From positions 39,953 to 103,952 of the forward strand of contig JAEWXO010000006.1 of the NCBI GenBank assembly GCA_023458875.1: a stretch of DNA of 64,000 nucleotides, read 5' to 3'. The stretch is from Bacillota bacterium (lineage in GTDB: Bacteria; Bacillota; Clostridia; Oscillospirales; Ruminococcaceae). Below, one piece after another: positions 17,126-25,597 of the stretch (position 1 is its first letter; each line of letters opens with the position of its first letter). A model generated the notes under the pieces. It was not told the origin of the DNA and did no database searches. It saw nothing but the letters and a program-made list of their open reading frames with translations. A program made the translations under genes and the position numbers.

Positions 17126-17767
17126 ATGAATATTATAGAAGTAAAAAATCTTGATTTAACAATAAAGAAAACTCAAATCTTACGGAACGTTATAATAAAT
17201 TTTGAAAAAGGCAAAATCCATGGCCTTATCGGAAGAAATGGCAGTGGAAAAACAATGTTGATGAAGTGTATCTGTGGATTTATCAGACCAACATTAGGTA
17301 TAATTACAGTTGATGGAAAACAGGTTGGAAAGGAAGTCGATTTCCCTAAGAATATGGGTATTATTATTGAAGCTCCAGGATTTATCCCATACTATTCAGG
17401 TTATAAAAATCTCAGACTGCTTGCTGGATTGCGTGGAAAAATTGGCAAAGCTGAGATAGTTCAGTCTATGGAACAGGTCGGACTTGACCCAACCTTAAAA
17501 AGACACGTCAGAAAATATAGCCTTGGTATGCGGCAACGTTTGGGACTTGCTCAAGCTATTATGGAAAATCCTGATTTGCTCATACTTGACGAGCCTATGA
17601 ATGGCCTAGATAAAGATGGCGTAAGCGATATGAGAAAGTATCTTTTATCACTCAAAGAGAATGGAAAGACAATACTAATCTGCTCTCACTCATCGGAAGA
17701 TATAGAAGTGCTTTGTGATACTGTTTGTGAAATGGATAAGGGTATTTTAACTAAAATAAAGGGATAA
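17126..17767 (+). CDS. ABC transporter ATP-binding protein
   Basis: A 213-residue ATPase: Walker A GRNGSGKT (36-43), signature SLGMRQRLGLAQAI (132-145), Walker B LLILDEP (151-157) and the switch His in ICSHSSEDI. It is shorter than most ABC-2 ATPases (usually 230-310), lacking a C-terminal extension. The signature SLGMRQR resembles ATPases of lantibiotic immunity and drug export groups. AAGGAGGGT stands 4-5 bases before ATG 17126. It ends the operon of secreted protein, lipoprotein and two permeases. Confidence 0.92.
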   Translation: MNIIEVKNLDLTIKKTQILRNVIINFEKGKIHGLIGRNGSGKTMLMKCICGFIRPTLGIITVDGKQVGKEVDFPKNMGIIIEAPGFIPYYSGYKNLRLLAGLRGKIGKAEIVQSMEQVGLDPTLKRHVRKYSLGMRQRLGLAQAIMENPDLLILDEPMNGLDKDGVSDMRKYLLSLKENGKTILICSHSSEDIEVLCDTVCEMDKGILTKIKG

Positions 17768-17783
17768 TGCAATGAAAAAATGT

Positions 17784-17991
17784 TGACACTAATTGTTTCT
17801 ACGGAACTTATTTTTGTTATAAGTGGAACTAATGTGTCAGTTTATAGTAATAGCATGTCGTTCAGCGCTAAAAGCAGTAATCTACAATGTTTCGGTGGCA
17901 GGGCTTTTTTTATGCCCTGAACTCTGTCGGCTAATAAAGGTCTCAGCATTTTGAGGACCTACGGAATTAATTTTCCGTAGGTCCTTTTTTG
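17784..17991 (+). ncRNA. Structured non-coding stretch ending in a strong terminator (candidate RNA)
   Basis: No coding sequence is visible. A 56-base palindromic block (17784-17839, ends TGACAC / GTGTCA, inner arms ACTTAT / ATAAGT) comes first. A hairpin CAGGGC / GCCCTG follows at 17899-17919. The stretch ends in a perfect 12-bp terminator stem, GGACCTACGGAA with TTCCGTAGGTCC (17955-17984), plus six Ts. AGGTCTCA (17938-17945) can alternatively pair with TTGAGGACCT (17951-17960), which would break the terminator. It may be a small RNA, an attenuator that lost its gene, or the operon terminator plus debris. I do not recognise an RNA family. Confidence 0.4.
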
Positions 17992-18211
17992 TTGACCTGA
18001 AAAAGGAGCAGACAGCTTTGCTTTAATCATAATATACTTCATTTTCCAGACATATATTCTTTAACTGCTTTTATTCGTTCTTCATTTATTGATTCACATT
18101 TTATGGACATAAAAACAATTCATCCTAAAGTGACACACGATTTTGTTTTTTCGTGTGTTTACTCTAAGGGGATGATATCAAAACATTTTGATACGGCTTG
18201 TTTTAAATCTA
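17992..18211. other. Gap downstream of cotJC
   Basis: This stretch holds no full gene. A hairpin CACACGA / TCGTGTG lies near 18133-18156 and another, ATCAAAA / TTTTGAT, near 18178-18193. The latter may end the minus-strand cotJ transcript, although it has no T tract. Confidence 0.35.
18039..18110 (-). pseudogene. 23-codon ORF resembling a transposase N-terminus (fragment)
   Basis: On the minus strand an ATG with AGGATGA upstream opens 23 codons reading MSIKCESINEERIKAVK and ending YMSGK. This resembles the first helix of helix-turn-helix transposase subunits. No continuation is found in other frames. It may be insertion-sequence debris or chance. Confidence 0.25.
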
Positions 18212-18835
18212 TTAACCTCTGTGATTTCTGTTTCCACAATTTTTATTGAAAGCAGGATTGCATGCATAGAAATTTTTGGCGTTAAGGTTATCCTGAACAA
18301 TGCGTAAGCCCTCACCGAATCTCTGGAAATGAACTATTTCCCTTTGTCTTAAGAATCTTATTGCATCCTTGACATCCGGATCATCTGAAAGTCTTAAGAT
18401 ATTGTCATAGGTTGAGCGGGCTTTTTGTTCGGCTGCCATGTCCTCGGTAAGATCTGTTATAGGGTCCCCCTTTGACTGAAAATATGTTGCTGTAAAAGGC
18501 ATACCGGCCGCCGATGTCGGATAAATACCGAGCGTATGATCTACAAAATATTTGTCAAAGCCGCTGTTCTTTATCTCGTCAATGGTAAGGTCCTTTGTAA
18601 GCTGATATAATATCGCTGAAATCATCTCAACGTGTGCAAGCTCTTCTGTACCTATATCTGTAAGAATACCCGTAACCTCATCATACGGTGATGAATATCT
18701 CTGATTAAGATATCTTAATGCAGCTGCGAGCTCACCGTCGGGCCCTCCAAGCTGCGTCATTATAACCTGTGCCATTCTTGCATCGGGTTTTTTTATTCTT
18801 ACCGGGTACTGGAGTCTTTTTTCGTATTTCCACAT
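18212..18835 (-). CDS. cotJC: Spore coat protein CotJC (manganese-catalase-like)
   Basis: A 207-residue ferritin-like protein of the manganese catalase family found in the spore inner coat. The metal-binding carboxylate/histidine pattern is present: Glu in GPDGELAAALRYLNQ, EELAHVEM, and EDMAAEQKARSTYDN with REIVHFQRFGE. Length matches other CotJC proteins apart from an Asn-rich tail. It is the last gene of cotJABC, 3 bases after cotJB. It may remove peroxide at the spore surface. Confidence 0.93.
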   Translation of the reverse strand: MWKYEKRLQYPVRIKKPDARMAQVIMTQLGGPDGELAAALRYLNQRYSSPYDEVTGILTDIGTEELAHVEMISAILYQLTKDLTIDEIKNSGFDKYFVDHTLGIYPTSAAGMPFTATYFQSKGDPITDLTEDMAAEQKARSTYDNILRLSDDPDVKDAIRFLRQREIVHFQRFGEGLRIVQDNLNAKNFYACNPAFNKNCGNRNHRG

Positions 18836-18838
18836 AAA

Positions 18839-19093
18839 TCAGTTCGCACTCCTTTCCCATGGCCAAGGTCCCTTTACCCATGCCCAGCCATTAGTCGGAT
18901 TTGTCTGATCAGCTGTAAGCGGACCGTATTTTTCAGTATATTCAGCATATGCTTTATTGTAAAGGTCTTTATATTTCTGAAAATATGCAAGTGCATCCTT
19001 GCATTTAGGATGCGTATCGAGATAAAGGCTGAGCTCATAGATTGCAAAGGCATATTTTCTTATAATGTTTAAAAGTTTTGCTTCATCATTCAC
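18839..19093 (-). CDS. cotJB: Spore coat protein CotJB
   Basis: An 84-residue protein with the CotJB pattern: LLNIIRKYAFAIYELSLYLD, THPKCKDALAYF, and the Trp/Pro-rich end WAWVKGPWPWE. It lies between cotJA (overlap of 8 bases) and cotJC, and its product is needed for normal assembly of the other two in the coat. Its presence confirms that the organism has a sporulation programme. Confidence 0.93.
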   Translation of the reverse strand: MNDEAKLLNIIRKYAFAIYELSLYLDTHPKCKDALAYFQKYKDLYNKAYAEYTEKYGPLTADQTNPTNGWAWVKGPWPWERSAN

Positions 19094-19313
19094 CTCTTAA
19101 CGCCTCCTCACCTGACAGCGGCAGATTGAGCTTCGGGAACATTGTTCCCAAATGAAGTCCGTCTGCAGCATCATAGGGGTCCTCCCATGTCTGGAAAGGT
19201 ACATATGCCATTCCCAGAGGGGTCTGGGCCGGAAATCTGCCATTTACAGCTGTGCTGTTGTTTGTGTCAGAGGACATTCTGCTTCTTATAACATCGAAAT
19301 AGCTGTAATCCAT
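19086..19313 (-). CDS. cotJA: Spore coat-associated protein CotJA
   Basis: A 75-residue protein with the CotJA core TPLGMAYVPFQTWEDPYDA followed by GLHLGTMFPKLNLPL. It is the first gene of the minus-strand cotJABC operon, with CTGGAGGTAAA before ATG 19313. In Bacillus this operon is transcribed by mother-cell sigma-E; I could not identify a convincing sigma-E promoter by eye. Confidence 0.93.
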   Translation of the reverse strand: MDYSYFDVIRSRMSSDTNNSTAVNGRFPAQTPLGMAYVPFQTWEDPYDAADGLHLGTMFPKLNLPLSGEEALRGE

Positions 19314-19400
19314 CGTTTTACCTCCAGAATTGATATTTGTGCCGTTATAGTGCGGTACAGTTTATAATATGTCAAAATAATAATAAATGTGATAGGTGGA

Positions 19401-19454
19401 GGGGATTTGGCTCAGCACGGGTCGACCGGGCTTTCCGGTCGCCTGGACCTTCGG
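19401..19454 (-). repeat. Dispersed two-hairpin element, copy 3 (minus strand)
   Basis: On the minus strand it reads CCGAAGGTCCAGGCGACCGG, then AAAGCCCGGTCG and a weakened second hairpin (GACCC.. GAGCC). A second partial 5' end (rc of CCTTCGGAAATAT, about 19477-19492) sits beside it. It lies in the divergent gap between cotJA and the dehydratase gene; the rest of 19314-19771 shows no gene. Confidence 0.8.
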
Positions 19455-19771
19455 ATATATTTGGTCTTTGGACACACTGGACCTTCGGAAATATGGGGGA
19501 TTTGGGGGAGATATCCTTAAGTTGTAGGGGAGATGTCACAAAAAAAATAGTATACATAAATTACAAGGGAATGTATTAAATATAGATTAATCGGGCTAAA
19601 AAGCGACAACAAACCGACAAATATCCTCTATAGTTAAAAAAAGCCAATAAAACGGACAAAATAACACCATATGTTTGTGCAAAATGATTGTTGTATTGAA
19701 AAAAATAACAGGATTATTGTGCATAATATTATTTTATTAAAAATCATAGCTCAAAAAGTAATTTTAAAACA

Positions 19772-19800
19772 TTGACAATATAAAACATAAGTAGTATAAT
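19772..19800 (+). promoter_or_regulatory. SigmaA-type promoter of the sugar-nucleotide dehydratase gene
   Basis: TTGACA (19772-19777), 17 bases, TATAAT (19795-19800): a near-consensus promoter 46 bases before the probable start codon. Confidence 0.85.
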
Positions 19801-19851
19801 ATTTATACGTAGGTGGTGTAATATCAGAAAGTATGTGTAAGGGTGATGTTT

Positions 19852-21738
19852 GTGTATAAATTAAATTTAAGAAAAGCAGTTTTGATGCTGGCGGATATTT
19901 TTATAGTATCCATATCGGGAATTTTATCGAACTTTCTTCTATCCTTGGTTGGAGGTGAGGTGCTTACCAGTAAGGTGCTGCTTTATACAACGGTTCTGAA
20001 TGTTATCTTTTGCTTTTTACTTCTTTCATTGAGCGGTTCATATAAAATTATGTGGCGTTATTTTAATATCAAGGATTATGTTGTATGTATACGAGGAATT
20101 GTACTTGGTATTGCTTTCGGATTCAGTATTATGAAAATATTCGGACATGCCATGACAATTCCTTTTATCATTTCTGATTTTATAATTCTAACTATAGGAA
20201 TAACTTTGTTCAGATTTATTTTTAAGGATGCTTTTCTGACAATAAGTGATGCCGGTAAGGCGGACAGCAAAAAGAGAACAATGATAGTCGGCGGCGGTCA
20301 GGCATGCAAATTGATTTTAAAAGAACTTGAAAATGCGAAGCATGACTCCAACAATCCTTCAAACGAATATAATCCTATATGCGTTGTCGATGATAACAGA
20401 GCGCTTACAGGCAAGGAAATATACGGGGTACAGATAAAAGGAACTACATATGAAATAAACCAGATATGCAAAAAAGAAAGAATCGAGCTTATTATATTTG
20501 CCATTCCTTCATGCGATGAGGATGAAAGAAAGAGAATACTTGACATTTGTTCGGAAACAAAGCTTCCTATAAAAGTAATACCTTATCTCGGACACATGAT
20601 ATTTGACGATGACACAAATATTTTAAGTCAGATAAAGGACATTAAAATAGAAGATCTTCTTGGAAGAGATCCTATAAGCTTTGATAAAGAGGAAATCAGG
20701 GACTTTATTTCAAATCAGGTCTGTATGATCACAGGCGGCGGTGGTTCTATCGGCTCAGAGCTTACGAGACAGATAGCAAAATATTCACCGAAGCAGGTCA
20801 TTATAGTAGACATATACGAAAACAATGCATACGAGATACAGCAGGAGCTTGTAATGGAATACGGCGACAGTCTGAATCTTGTAACTCTTATTGCGTCTGT
20901 AAGAGATTACGACAGAATGAATCAGATACTCAGAACATACAGACCGGATGTTGTTTTTCATGCGGCCGCTCACAAGCATGTGCCTCTTATGGAGGTTTCA
21001 CCTATGGAGTCTGTTAAAAACAATATCATGGGTACGTTTAATATGGCAACGCTGTCAGACTATTATCACGTTAAAAAGTTTGTAATGATTTCAACTGACA
21101 AGGCTGTAAATCCTACAAATGTTATGGGTGCTTCAAAGCGATGCTGTGAAATGATCGTTCAGTATATGGCGCAGCTTCCTGAAACGACAACACAGTTTGT
21201 TACAACAAGATTCGGAAATGTGCTTGGTTCAAACGGATCGGTTATTCCGCTGTTCCGTAAGCAGATAGAGAGCGGCAGACCTATTACTGTCACACATCCT
21301 GACATCATAAGATATTTTATGACGATACCTGAAGCTGTTTCCCTTGTTCTTCAGGCAGGCGCAATGGCTCAGGGCGGTGAGATATTTGTCCTTGATATGG
21401 GTGCACCTGTAAAGATAACATCCCTTGCTGAAAATCTTATCAGAATGTATGGAAAGGTTCCGTACAAGGATGTTGAAATACATTTTACCGGCTTAAGACC
21501 CGGCGAAAAGCTTTTTGAGGAACTTCTCATGGACGAAGAGGGACTTAAAAAGACTGAAAACAAGAAGATTTTCATAGGTAACCAGATAGATATTGATCCG
21601 GCACAGTTTATTGATAAGCTTGCAGTACTTAAGAGTGTGGCACTTACAAATGACGAATATGCAACGGTAGAATGCCTTGCAGATATAGTGCCGACCTTTA
21701 AAAGATCATCGGAGATGACAGGCGCCGTAGCGGTCTGA
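19852..21738 (+). CDS. Membrane-bound nucleoside-diphosphate-sugar 4,6-dehydratase (CapD/WbpM/PglF type)
   Basis: About 628 residues: four N-terminal membrane helices (to about residue 115), a first Rossmann region (TMIVGGGQACKLILKEL) and a C-terminal SDR domain starting ITGGGGSIGSELTRQ. The active site reads STDKAVNPTNVMGASKR, with Met in place of the usual SDR Tyr, the SMK triad typical of UDP-GlcNAc 4,6-dehydratases of this family. The product would be a 4-keto-6-deoxy sugar for surface glycans. Three starts are possible (GTG 19843, ATG 19846, GTG 19852); AAGGGTGAT is best spaced for 19852. It has its own promoter and stands apart from the polysaccharide operon at 52.6 kb. Confidence 0.9.
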   Translation: MYKLNLRKAVLMLADIFIVSISGILSNFLLSLVGGEVLTSKVLLYTTVLNVIFCFLLLSLSGSYKIMWRYFNIKDYVVCIRGIVLGIAFGFSIMKIFGHAMTIPFIISDFIILTIGITLFRFIFKDAFLTISDAGKADSKKRTMIVGGGQACKLILKELENAKHDSNNPSNEYNPICVVDDNRALTGKEIYGVQIKGTTYEINQICKKERIELIIFAIPSCDEDERKRILDICSETKLPIKVIPYLGHMIFDDDTNILSQIKDIKIEDLLGRDPISFDKEEIRDFISNQVCMITGGGGSIGSELTRQIAKYSPKQVIIVDIYENNAYEIQQELVMEYGDSLNLVTLIASVRDYDRMNQILRTYRPDVVFHAAAHKHVPLMEVSPMESVKNNIMGTFNMATLSDYYHVKKFVMISTDKAVNPTNVMGASKRCCEMIVQYMAQLPETTTQFVTTRFGNVLGSNGSVIPLFRKQIESGRPITVTHPDIIRYFMTIPEAVSLVLQAGAMAQGGEIFVLDMGAPVKITSLAENLIRMYGKVPYKDVEIHFTGLRPGEKLFEELLMDEEGLKKTENKKIFIGNQIDIDPAQFIDKLAVLKSVALTNDEYATVECLADIVPTFKRSSEMTGAVAV

Positions 21739-21780
21739 TGCTAAAAAAATATATTTTTATTTAAAGTCAGAGACATATTC

Positions 21781-21840
21781 CCGAAGGTCAAAGGCCCGAC
21801 CGGAAAGCCCGGTCAGCTCGTGCTGATTCGGGATTCCTGC
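21781..21840 (+). repeat. Dispersed two-hairpin element, copy 4
   Basis: The first hairpin is intact (GACCGGAAAGCCCGGTC). The second is imperfect. Downstream, GATGGCTGAATA (21876-21887) matches the inverted end seen in copy 2. It lies between two converging genes. Confidence 0.8.
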
Positions 21841-21912
21841 CAAAAGTAATAACTTAAGCGTAGTGGACTGAAGCAGATGGCTGAATATTAACCGTTTTTA
21901 TAAAAAATAAAT

Positions 21913-21954
21913 AAAGGCTATATAAAATCCCGTTACGGATTTTATATAGCCTTT
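21913..21954. terminator. Bidirectional terminator between the dehydratase and chemoreceptor genes
   Basis: An 18-bp perfect stem (21913-21930 with 21937-21954), loop of six. On the minus strand it is followed by a T-rich run, so it best serves the chemoreceptor gene. Confidence 0.85.
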
Positions 21955-21998
21955 TAAAATATCTGCTTATGCTTTAAATGTTATGGAGAGGGTTGCTA

Positions 21999-23975
21999 TT
22001 ATTGTCTTATCTTGAATTTATTGACCATATTCATAGTCGAATCAGCCTGTGAGCTTAGTGCAACGCTCGCTGAAGCACTCTCTTCGGCAGTTGCGGATGT
22101 GGTCTGTACAGAACTTGTGATATTCTCCATTCCAAGGCTTATCTGTTCTATAGCGATTGACTGTTCGTTTGATGACTCCGCTATTTCATCCATGATACTG
22201 TTTACGTTGTGTACCATTTCAACTATGTCTGAAAGTGATTTTGCTGTTTCGTCTGTAAATACAGTTCCGTTTTTAACGGTATTTATTGCTGTATCAATAA
22301 GCTCGGCTGTGTTTTTAGCAGCTTCGGCACTTTTGGCTGACAGATTTCTTACCTCATCAGCGACAACCGCAAAGCCCTTTCCTGCTATTCCCGCACGTGC
22401 AGCTTCTACTGATGCATTCAGAGCAAGTATATTTGTCTGGAATGAGATATCCTCGATTACCTTGTTTATTTTTGCAATCTGGTCAGTTGCTGCCTTTATT
22501 TCATACATTGCATCTGTGAGCTTCTTCATATGCTCTGCACCCTTTGCAACAAGTACATCGGAATTGGTGGCAAACTGTGCAGCGCTTTTTGCATTATCTG
22601 CATTTGACTGTACTTTTACAAGCACCGTTGCAACAGTCGATGTAAGCTCTTCAAGCGTAGATGCTTCCTCTGTGGCGTTTTTCGAAAGAATATTTGCACC
22701 GTCTGCAAGCTGGGAGGAGTTTACCTGTATTATCTGCGTAGAATTTATTATGTCACCGAATGTATCGTTTAGAGATGACAAAATGTTGTCGAGTGAATCT
22801 TTTATCTTTGTAAACGAGCCACTATAGGTTATATCTGATGTAACGGTCAGGTCACCTGAAGAAATCTTGCCAAGTACATTATCAATGTCTTTTACGTAGC
22901 TGCTGAGGTTTCGAATTGTAAACTGAAGAGCATTTGAAAGTGTTTCTGTTTCGTCACCTCTGTGAACCTCAATAACAGGAGCATCAAGATTTCCATCTGC
23001 AAGGAGGTTGAGTCTCTCTGTAACCTGGGTAAGAGGAACGCAGATACGTGTGGATATCTTAAGTGCAGCGATAAATGCCACTGCTGTAAGTGCAAGACAT
23101 ACAAAGATACATATGGTAATCAGCTTGTAAAAGTCCGCTATAATATTTGAATACGGCTGTATAACGATAAGCGACCATCCGTCACTTTCGGATATTTCTC
23201 CGGATGCAACATAATATCTTTCGTTCTGATATTTGATAACATCAGTATCGTATTCACCGTTAGCTGCAAGCTGAGTAAATTTTCCGAGCCCCTTATAGTT
23301 TTTATCACTGTTGCCAAGCTCTGAATAATTAGTAAAGTTTTCTGTCATCTGTGAATCCGGATGTGCAATTATAGTTCCGTTTTTGTCAATGATAAAGCTT
23401 ACACTGTCATCGCCTATATGGATTTCTGAAACAATTTCCTGAAAAAATGAAGACCCGAGTCCACCGTAAAGTATTCCGTCAAATTCCGGTGTGGTTATTT
23501 TTGCTCCGCACATCATTACAACGGAATTATCAGTTTTTCTTATAACAGGACTCGATATATATGTGGTGCCGTTTTTTGCGGCTTTAAAATAATCTCTGTC
23601 AGAAATATTTGTGTTGTTATAAGTGTCTCCGTCCATATCCGCTACCGAAAAATCTGTAAATGAAGTATCCTTTGCCGCAATTTTAAGTAGCTCTTTTCTT
23701 CTTTCAATGCTTATTGAGCTGTCAAATATGCTAGTATCTGAAGCAAAACTTTCAATTTTGTTCTCCACTCCGGCAATAACACTGTCAAGATAGGAAGAGT
23801 AAGCACTGATTGTATGAAGGTTGTCCTGTTTTGCTAATTTCATAAGTACTAAATACAGTAAAGTACCTGATATCGCTGTTACTATTACAACTGAAATGAC
23901 AACTGAAAGCATCATTCCACGCATGAACCGCGCTTTGATAGTTGTTTTTCTGACTTTTTGTTCTTTCATAGCCAT
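21999..23975 (-). CDS. Methyl-accepting chemotaxis protein with dCache sensor
   Basis: A 658-residue transmembrane chemoreceptor. Order: TM1 (about 20-47), extracellular double-Cache domain (50-280, with TTYISSPVIRKTDNSVVMM and FIIDKNGTIIAHPD), TM2 (about 283-305), HAMP (ISTRICVPLTQVTERLNLLA), and a cytoplasmic signalling domain with the hairpin tip IEDISFQTNILALNASVEAA and GKGFAVVADEVRNLS. dCache domains sense small ligands such as amino acids. No flagellar or che genes are nearby; the receptor could instead feed a pilus-based or signalling output, since type IV pilus genes lie 5 kb away. RBS AGGGGTGAT precedes ATG 23975. Confidence 0.94.
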   Translation of the reverse strand: MAMKEQKVRKTTIKARFMRGMMLSVVISVVIVTAISGTLLYLVLMKLAKQDNLHTISAYSSYLDSVIAGVENKIESFASDTSIFDSSISIERRKELLKIAAKDTSFTDFSVADMDGDTYNNTNISDRDYFKAAKNGTTYISSPVIRKTDNSVVMMCGAKITTPEFDGILYGGLGSSFFQEIVSEIHIGDDSVSFIIDKNGTIIAHPDSQMTENFTNYSELGNSDKNYKGLGKFTQLAANGEYDTDVIKYQNERYYVASGEISESDGWSLIVIQPYSNIIADFYKLITICIFVCLALTAVAFIAALKISTRICVPLTQVTERLNLLADGNLDAPVIEVHRGDETETLSNALQFTIRNLSSYVKDIDNVLGKISSGDLTVTSDITYSGSFTKIKDSLDNILSSLNDTFGDIINSTQIIQVNSSQLADGANILSKNATEEASTLEELTSTVATVLVKVQSNADNAKSAAQFATNSDVLVAKGAEHMKKLTDAMYEIKAATDQIAKINKVIEDISFQTNILALNASVEAARAGIAGKGFAVVADEVRNLSAKSAEAAKNTAELIDTAINTVKNGTVFTDETAKSLSDIVEMVHNVNSIMDEIAESSNEQSIAIEQISLGMENITSSVQTTSATAEESASASVALSSQADSTMNMVNKFKIRQ

Positions 23976-24229
23976 TGATAATCACCCCTATATTAATATT
24001 TTTTTATAAATTTTCCCCGATATAAAGGCATAAAGAAATAATTATGCCAAGATAAAAATATATTATTTCCTTTTAGCAATAATTTTGTTGCCTTATGTGA
24101 TTAGTATATCATAAAAAATAATTATAAGCAAGAGTAATTTATCCATAAACTATTGTTTTATATACTTTAGCATGTAAATGTGTTAGCATTTTAGTGGTAA
24201 TGTACAATAAGATGCGTGGTAAAAAAACA

Positions 24230-24258
24230 TTGACAAAGGTATTTTAATGTGATAAAAT
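24230..24258 (+). promoter_or_regulatory. Promoter of the riboflavin operon
   Basis: TTGACA (24230-24235), 17 bases, TAAAAT (24253-24258), placing transcription start just before the FMN riboswitch. The AT-rich stretch 23990-24229 holds no gene. Confidence 0.85.
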
Positions 24259-24270
24259 GAAAACATAAGA

Positions 24271-24396
24271 GTAACTTCAGGAAAATGTGTAAGTCATGAC
24301 CGGCGGTATCGGCAGTTTTTGCCCGGAGTCCGCGAGCCAAAAGGCTGATCCGGTGAAAATCCGGAACCGACGGTAAAGTCCGGATGAGAGAAGTTT
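24271..24396 (+). promoter_or_regulatory. FMN riboswitch (RFN element)
   Basis: The conserved RFN blocks appear in order: GACCGGCGGTATCGGCAG, CCGCGAGCC, GATCCGGTGAAAATCCGG, ACCGACGGTAAAGTCCGGAT and GAGAGAAG. It lies between a promoter and a terminator hairpin, directly ahead of ribD. FMN binding would favour the terminator and switch off riboflavin synthesis. The closing P1 stem is GTAACTTC near 24271 with GAGAAGTT near 24388. Confidence 0.96.
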
Positions 24397-24424
24397 TATA
24401 CATTTTTCAAAAAAATGCATTAAT

Positions 24425-24466
24425 GCCGTCCTGAGGATCAATTTGATTACCGGGCGGCTTTTGTTT
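24425..24466 (+). terminator. Riboswitch-controlled terminator before ribD
   Basis: GCCGTCC (24425-24431) pairs with GGGCGGC (24452-24458), then TTTTGTTTT. It lies 28 bases past the riboswitch, as expected for transcriptional attenuation. Confidence 0.85.
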
Positions 24467-24482
24467 TAACATCGAAAGAAGA

Positions 24483-25583
24483 ATGGAAATGAATATGGAA
24501 AACCACGAAAAATATATGAAAACGGCCATTGAGCTTGCTGCATGCGGCACAGGATGCGTGAACCCAAACCCCCTTGTAGGCGCTGTTATTGTAAAAAACG
24601 AACGCATAATAGGTAAGGGCTTTCACGCACGATGCGGAGAGCTTCATGCCGAGAGAAACGCATTTGCCCACTGTACAGAAAGTGCTGAGGGCGCAGACAT
24701 GTATGTTACGCTCGAGCCATGCTGTCATTACGGCAGAACCCCTCCGTGCACGGAGGCGATAATAGAACATAAAATAAAACGCGTCTTTGTAGGCTCGGAT
24801 GACCCGAACCCTGCAGTATCAGGAAACGGAATAAAAAAACTCCGTGATAACGGTATAGAAGTAATAACCGGCGTCCTAAAGCATGAGTGTGACAGTCTCA
24901 ACGAAATATTCTTTCACTATATTTCAACGTCAATGCCATACGTAATACTTAAATACGCAATGACCGCCGATGGCAAAATATCAACATTTTCGGGAAAATC
25001 AAAATGGATAACATGCGAAGAGTCACGCAAAAACGTTCACAAAACAAGAAACAAGGTTGCCGCAATCATGACAGGCGTGGGAACAGTCATAGCCGATGAC
25101 CCTATGCTTACATGCAGAATCGAAAACCCGAACAATCCGGTAAGAATAATATGCGACAGCACCCTGAAAATACCTCCTGACAGCAATGTTCTCGCAACTG
25201 CACACGATATACCGACATATATCGCTACAGTAAGCAACGATGACGAAAAAACCTCTGTCATAAATCAGACAGGAGCCGGAATAATAAAAACAAAACCTGA
25301 AAACAACAGAGTTGACCTTCGTGAGCTTATGACAAAGCTTGGACAGATGAAAATTGACAGTGTCCTTGTTGAGGGCGGCTCAGAGCTTGCATACAGCGCA
25401 CTCGAAGCAAATATAGTAAAGAAGCTTCAGGTATATATAGCACCAAAGATATTCGGCGGCTCATGTGCAAAGACTGCTGTATCCGGAACAGGCGTAAACC
25501 TTCCCTCAGAAGCATTTATGCTTTCCACACCCGAAATAAAACGCTTTGGCGATGACATTTTGCTTGAATATAATATTAAATGA
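24483..25583 (+). CDS. ribD: Bifunctional riboflavin deaminase/reductase RibD
   Basis: A 366-residue enzyme for two successive riboflavin steps: deamination of the diaminopyrimidine intermediate and NADPH reduction of its ribosyl group. The N-terminal deaminase domain (1-145) has HAERNAF and EPCCHYGRTPPC, the zinc ligands; the reductase domain (146-366) has KYAMTADGKIST and VEGGSELAYSAL. ATGs at 24489 and 24495 are alternative starts, none with a strong ribosome binding site. First gene after the FMN riboswitch; its stop overlaps a possible early ribE start. Confidence 0.95.
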   Translation: MEMNMENHEKYMKTAIELAACGTGCVNPNPLVGAVIVKNERIIGKGFHARCGELHAERNAFAHCTESAEGADMYVTLEPCCHYGRTPPCTEAIIEHKIKRVFVGSDDPNPAVSGNGIKKLRDNGIEVITGVLKHECDSLNEIFFHYISTSMPYVILKYAMTADGKISTFSGKSKWITCEESRKNVHKTRNKVAAIMTGVGTVIADDPMLTCRIENPNNPVRIICDSTLKIPPDSNVLATAHDIPTYIATVSNDDEKTSVINQTGAGIIKTKPENNRVDLRELMTKLGQMKIDSVLVEGGSELAYSALEANIVKKLQVYIAPKIFGGSCAKTAVSGTGVNLPSEAFMLSTPEIKRFGDDILLEYNIK

Positions 25584-25597
25584 GGACTGATTATAGT

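Noticed and set aside
22012..22827. Long plus-strand ORF (271 codons) opposite the chemoreceptor
   Set aside because: It is the antisense shadow of the conserved MCP signalling domain; composition (Ser/Ala/Val/Ile runs) is typical of reverse-strand reading.
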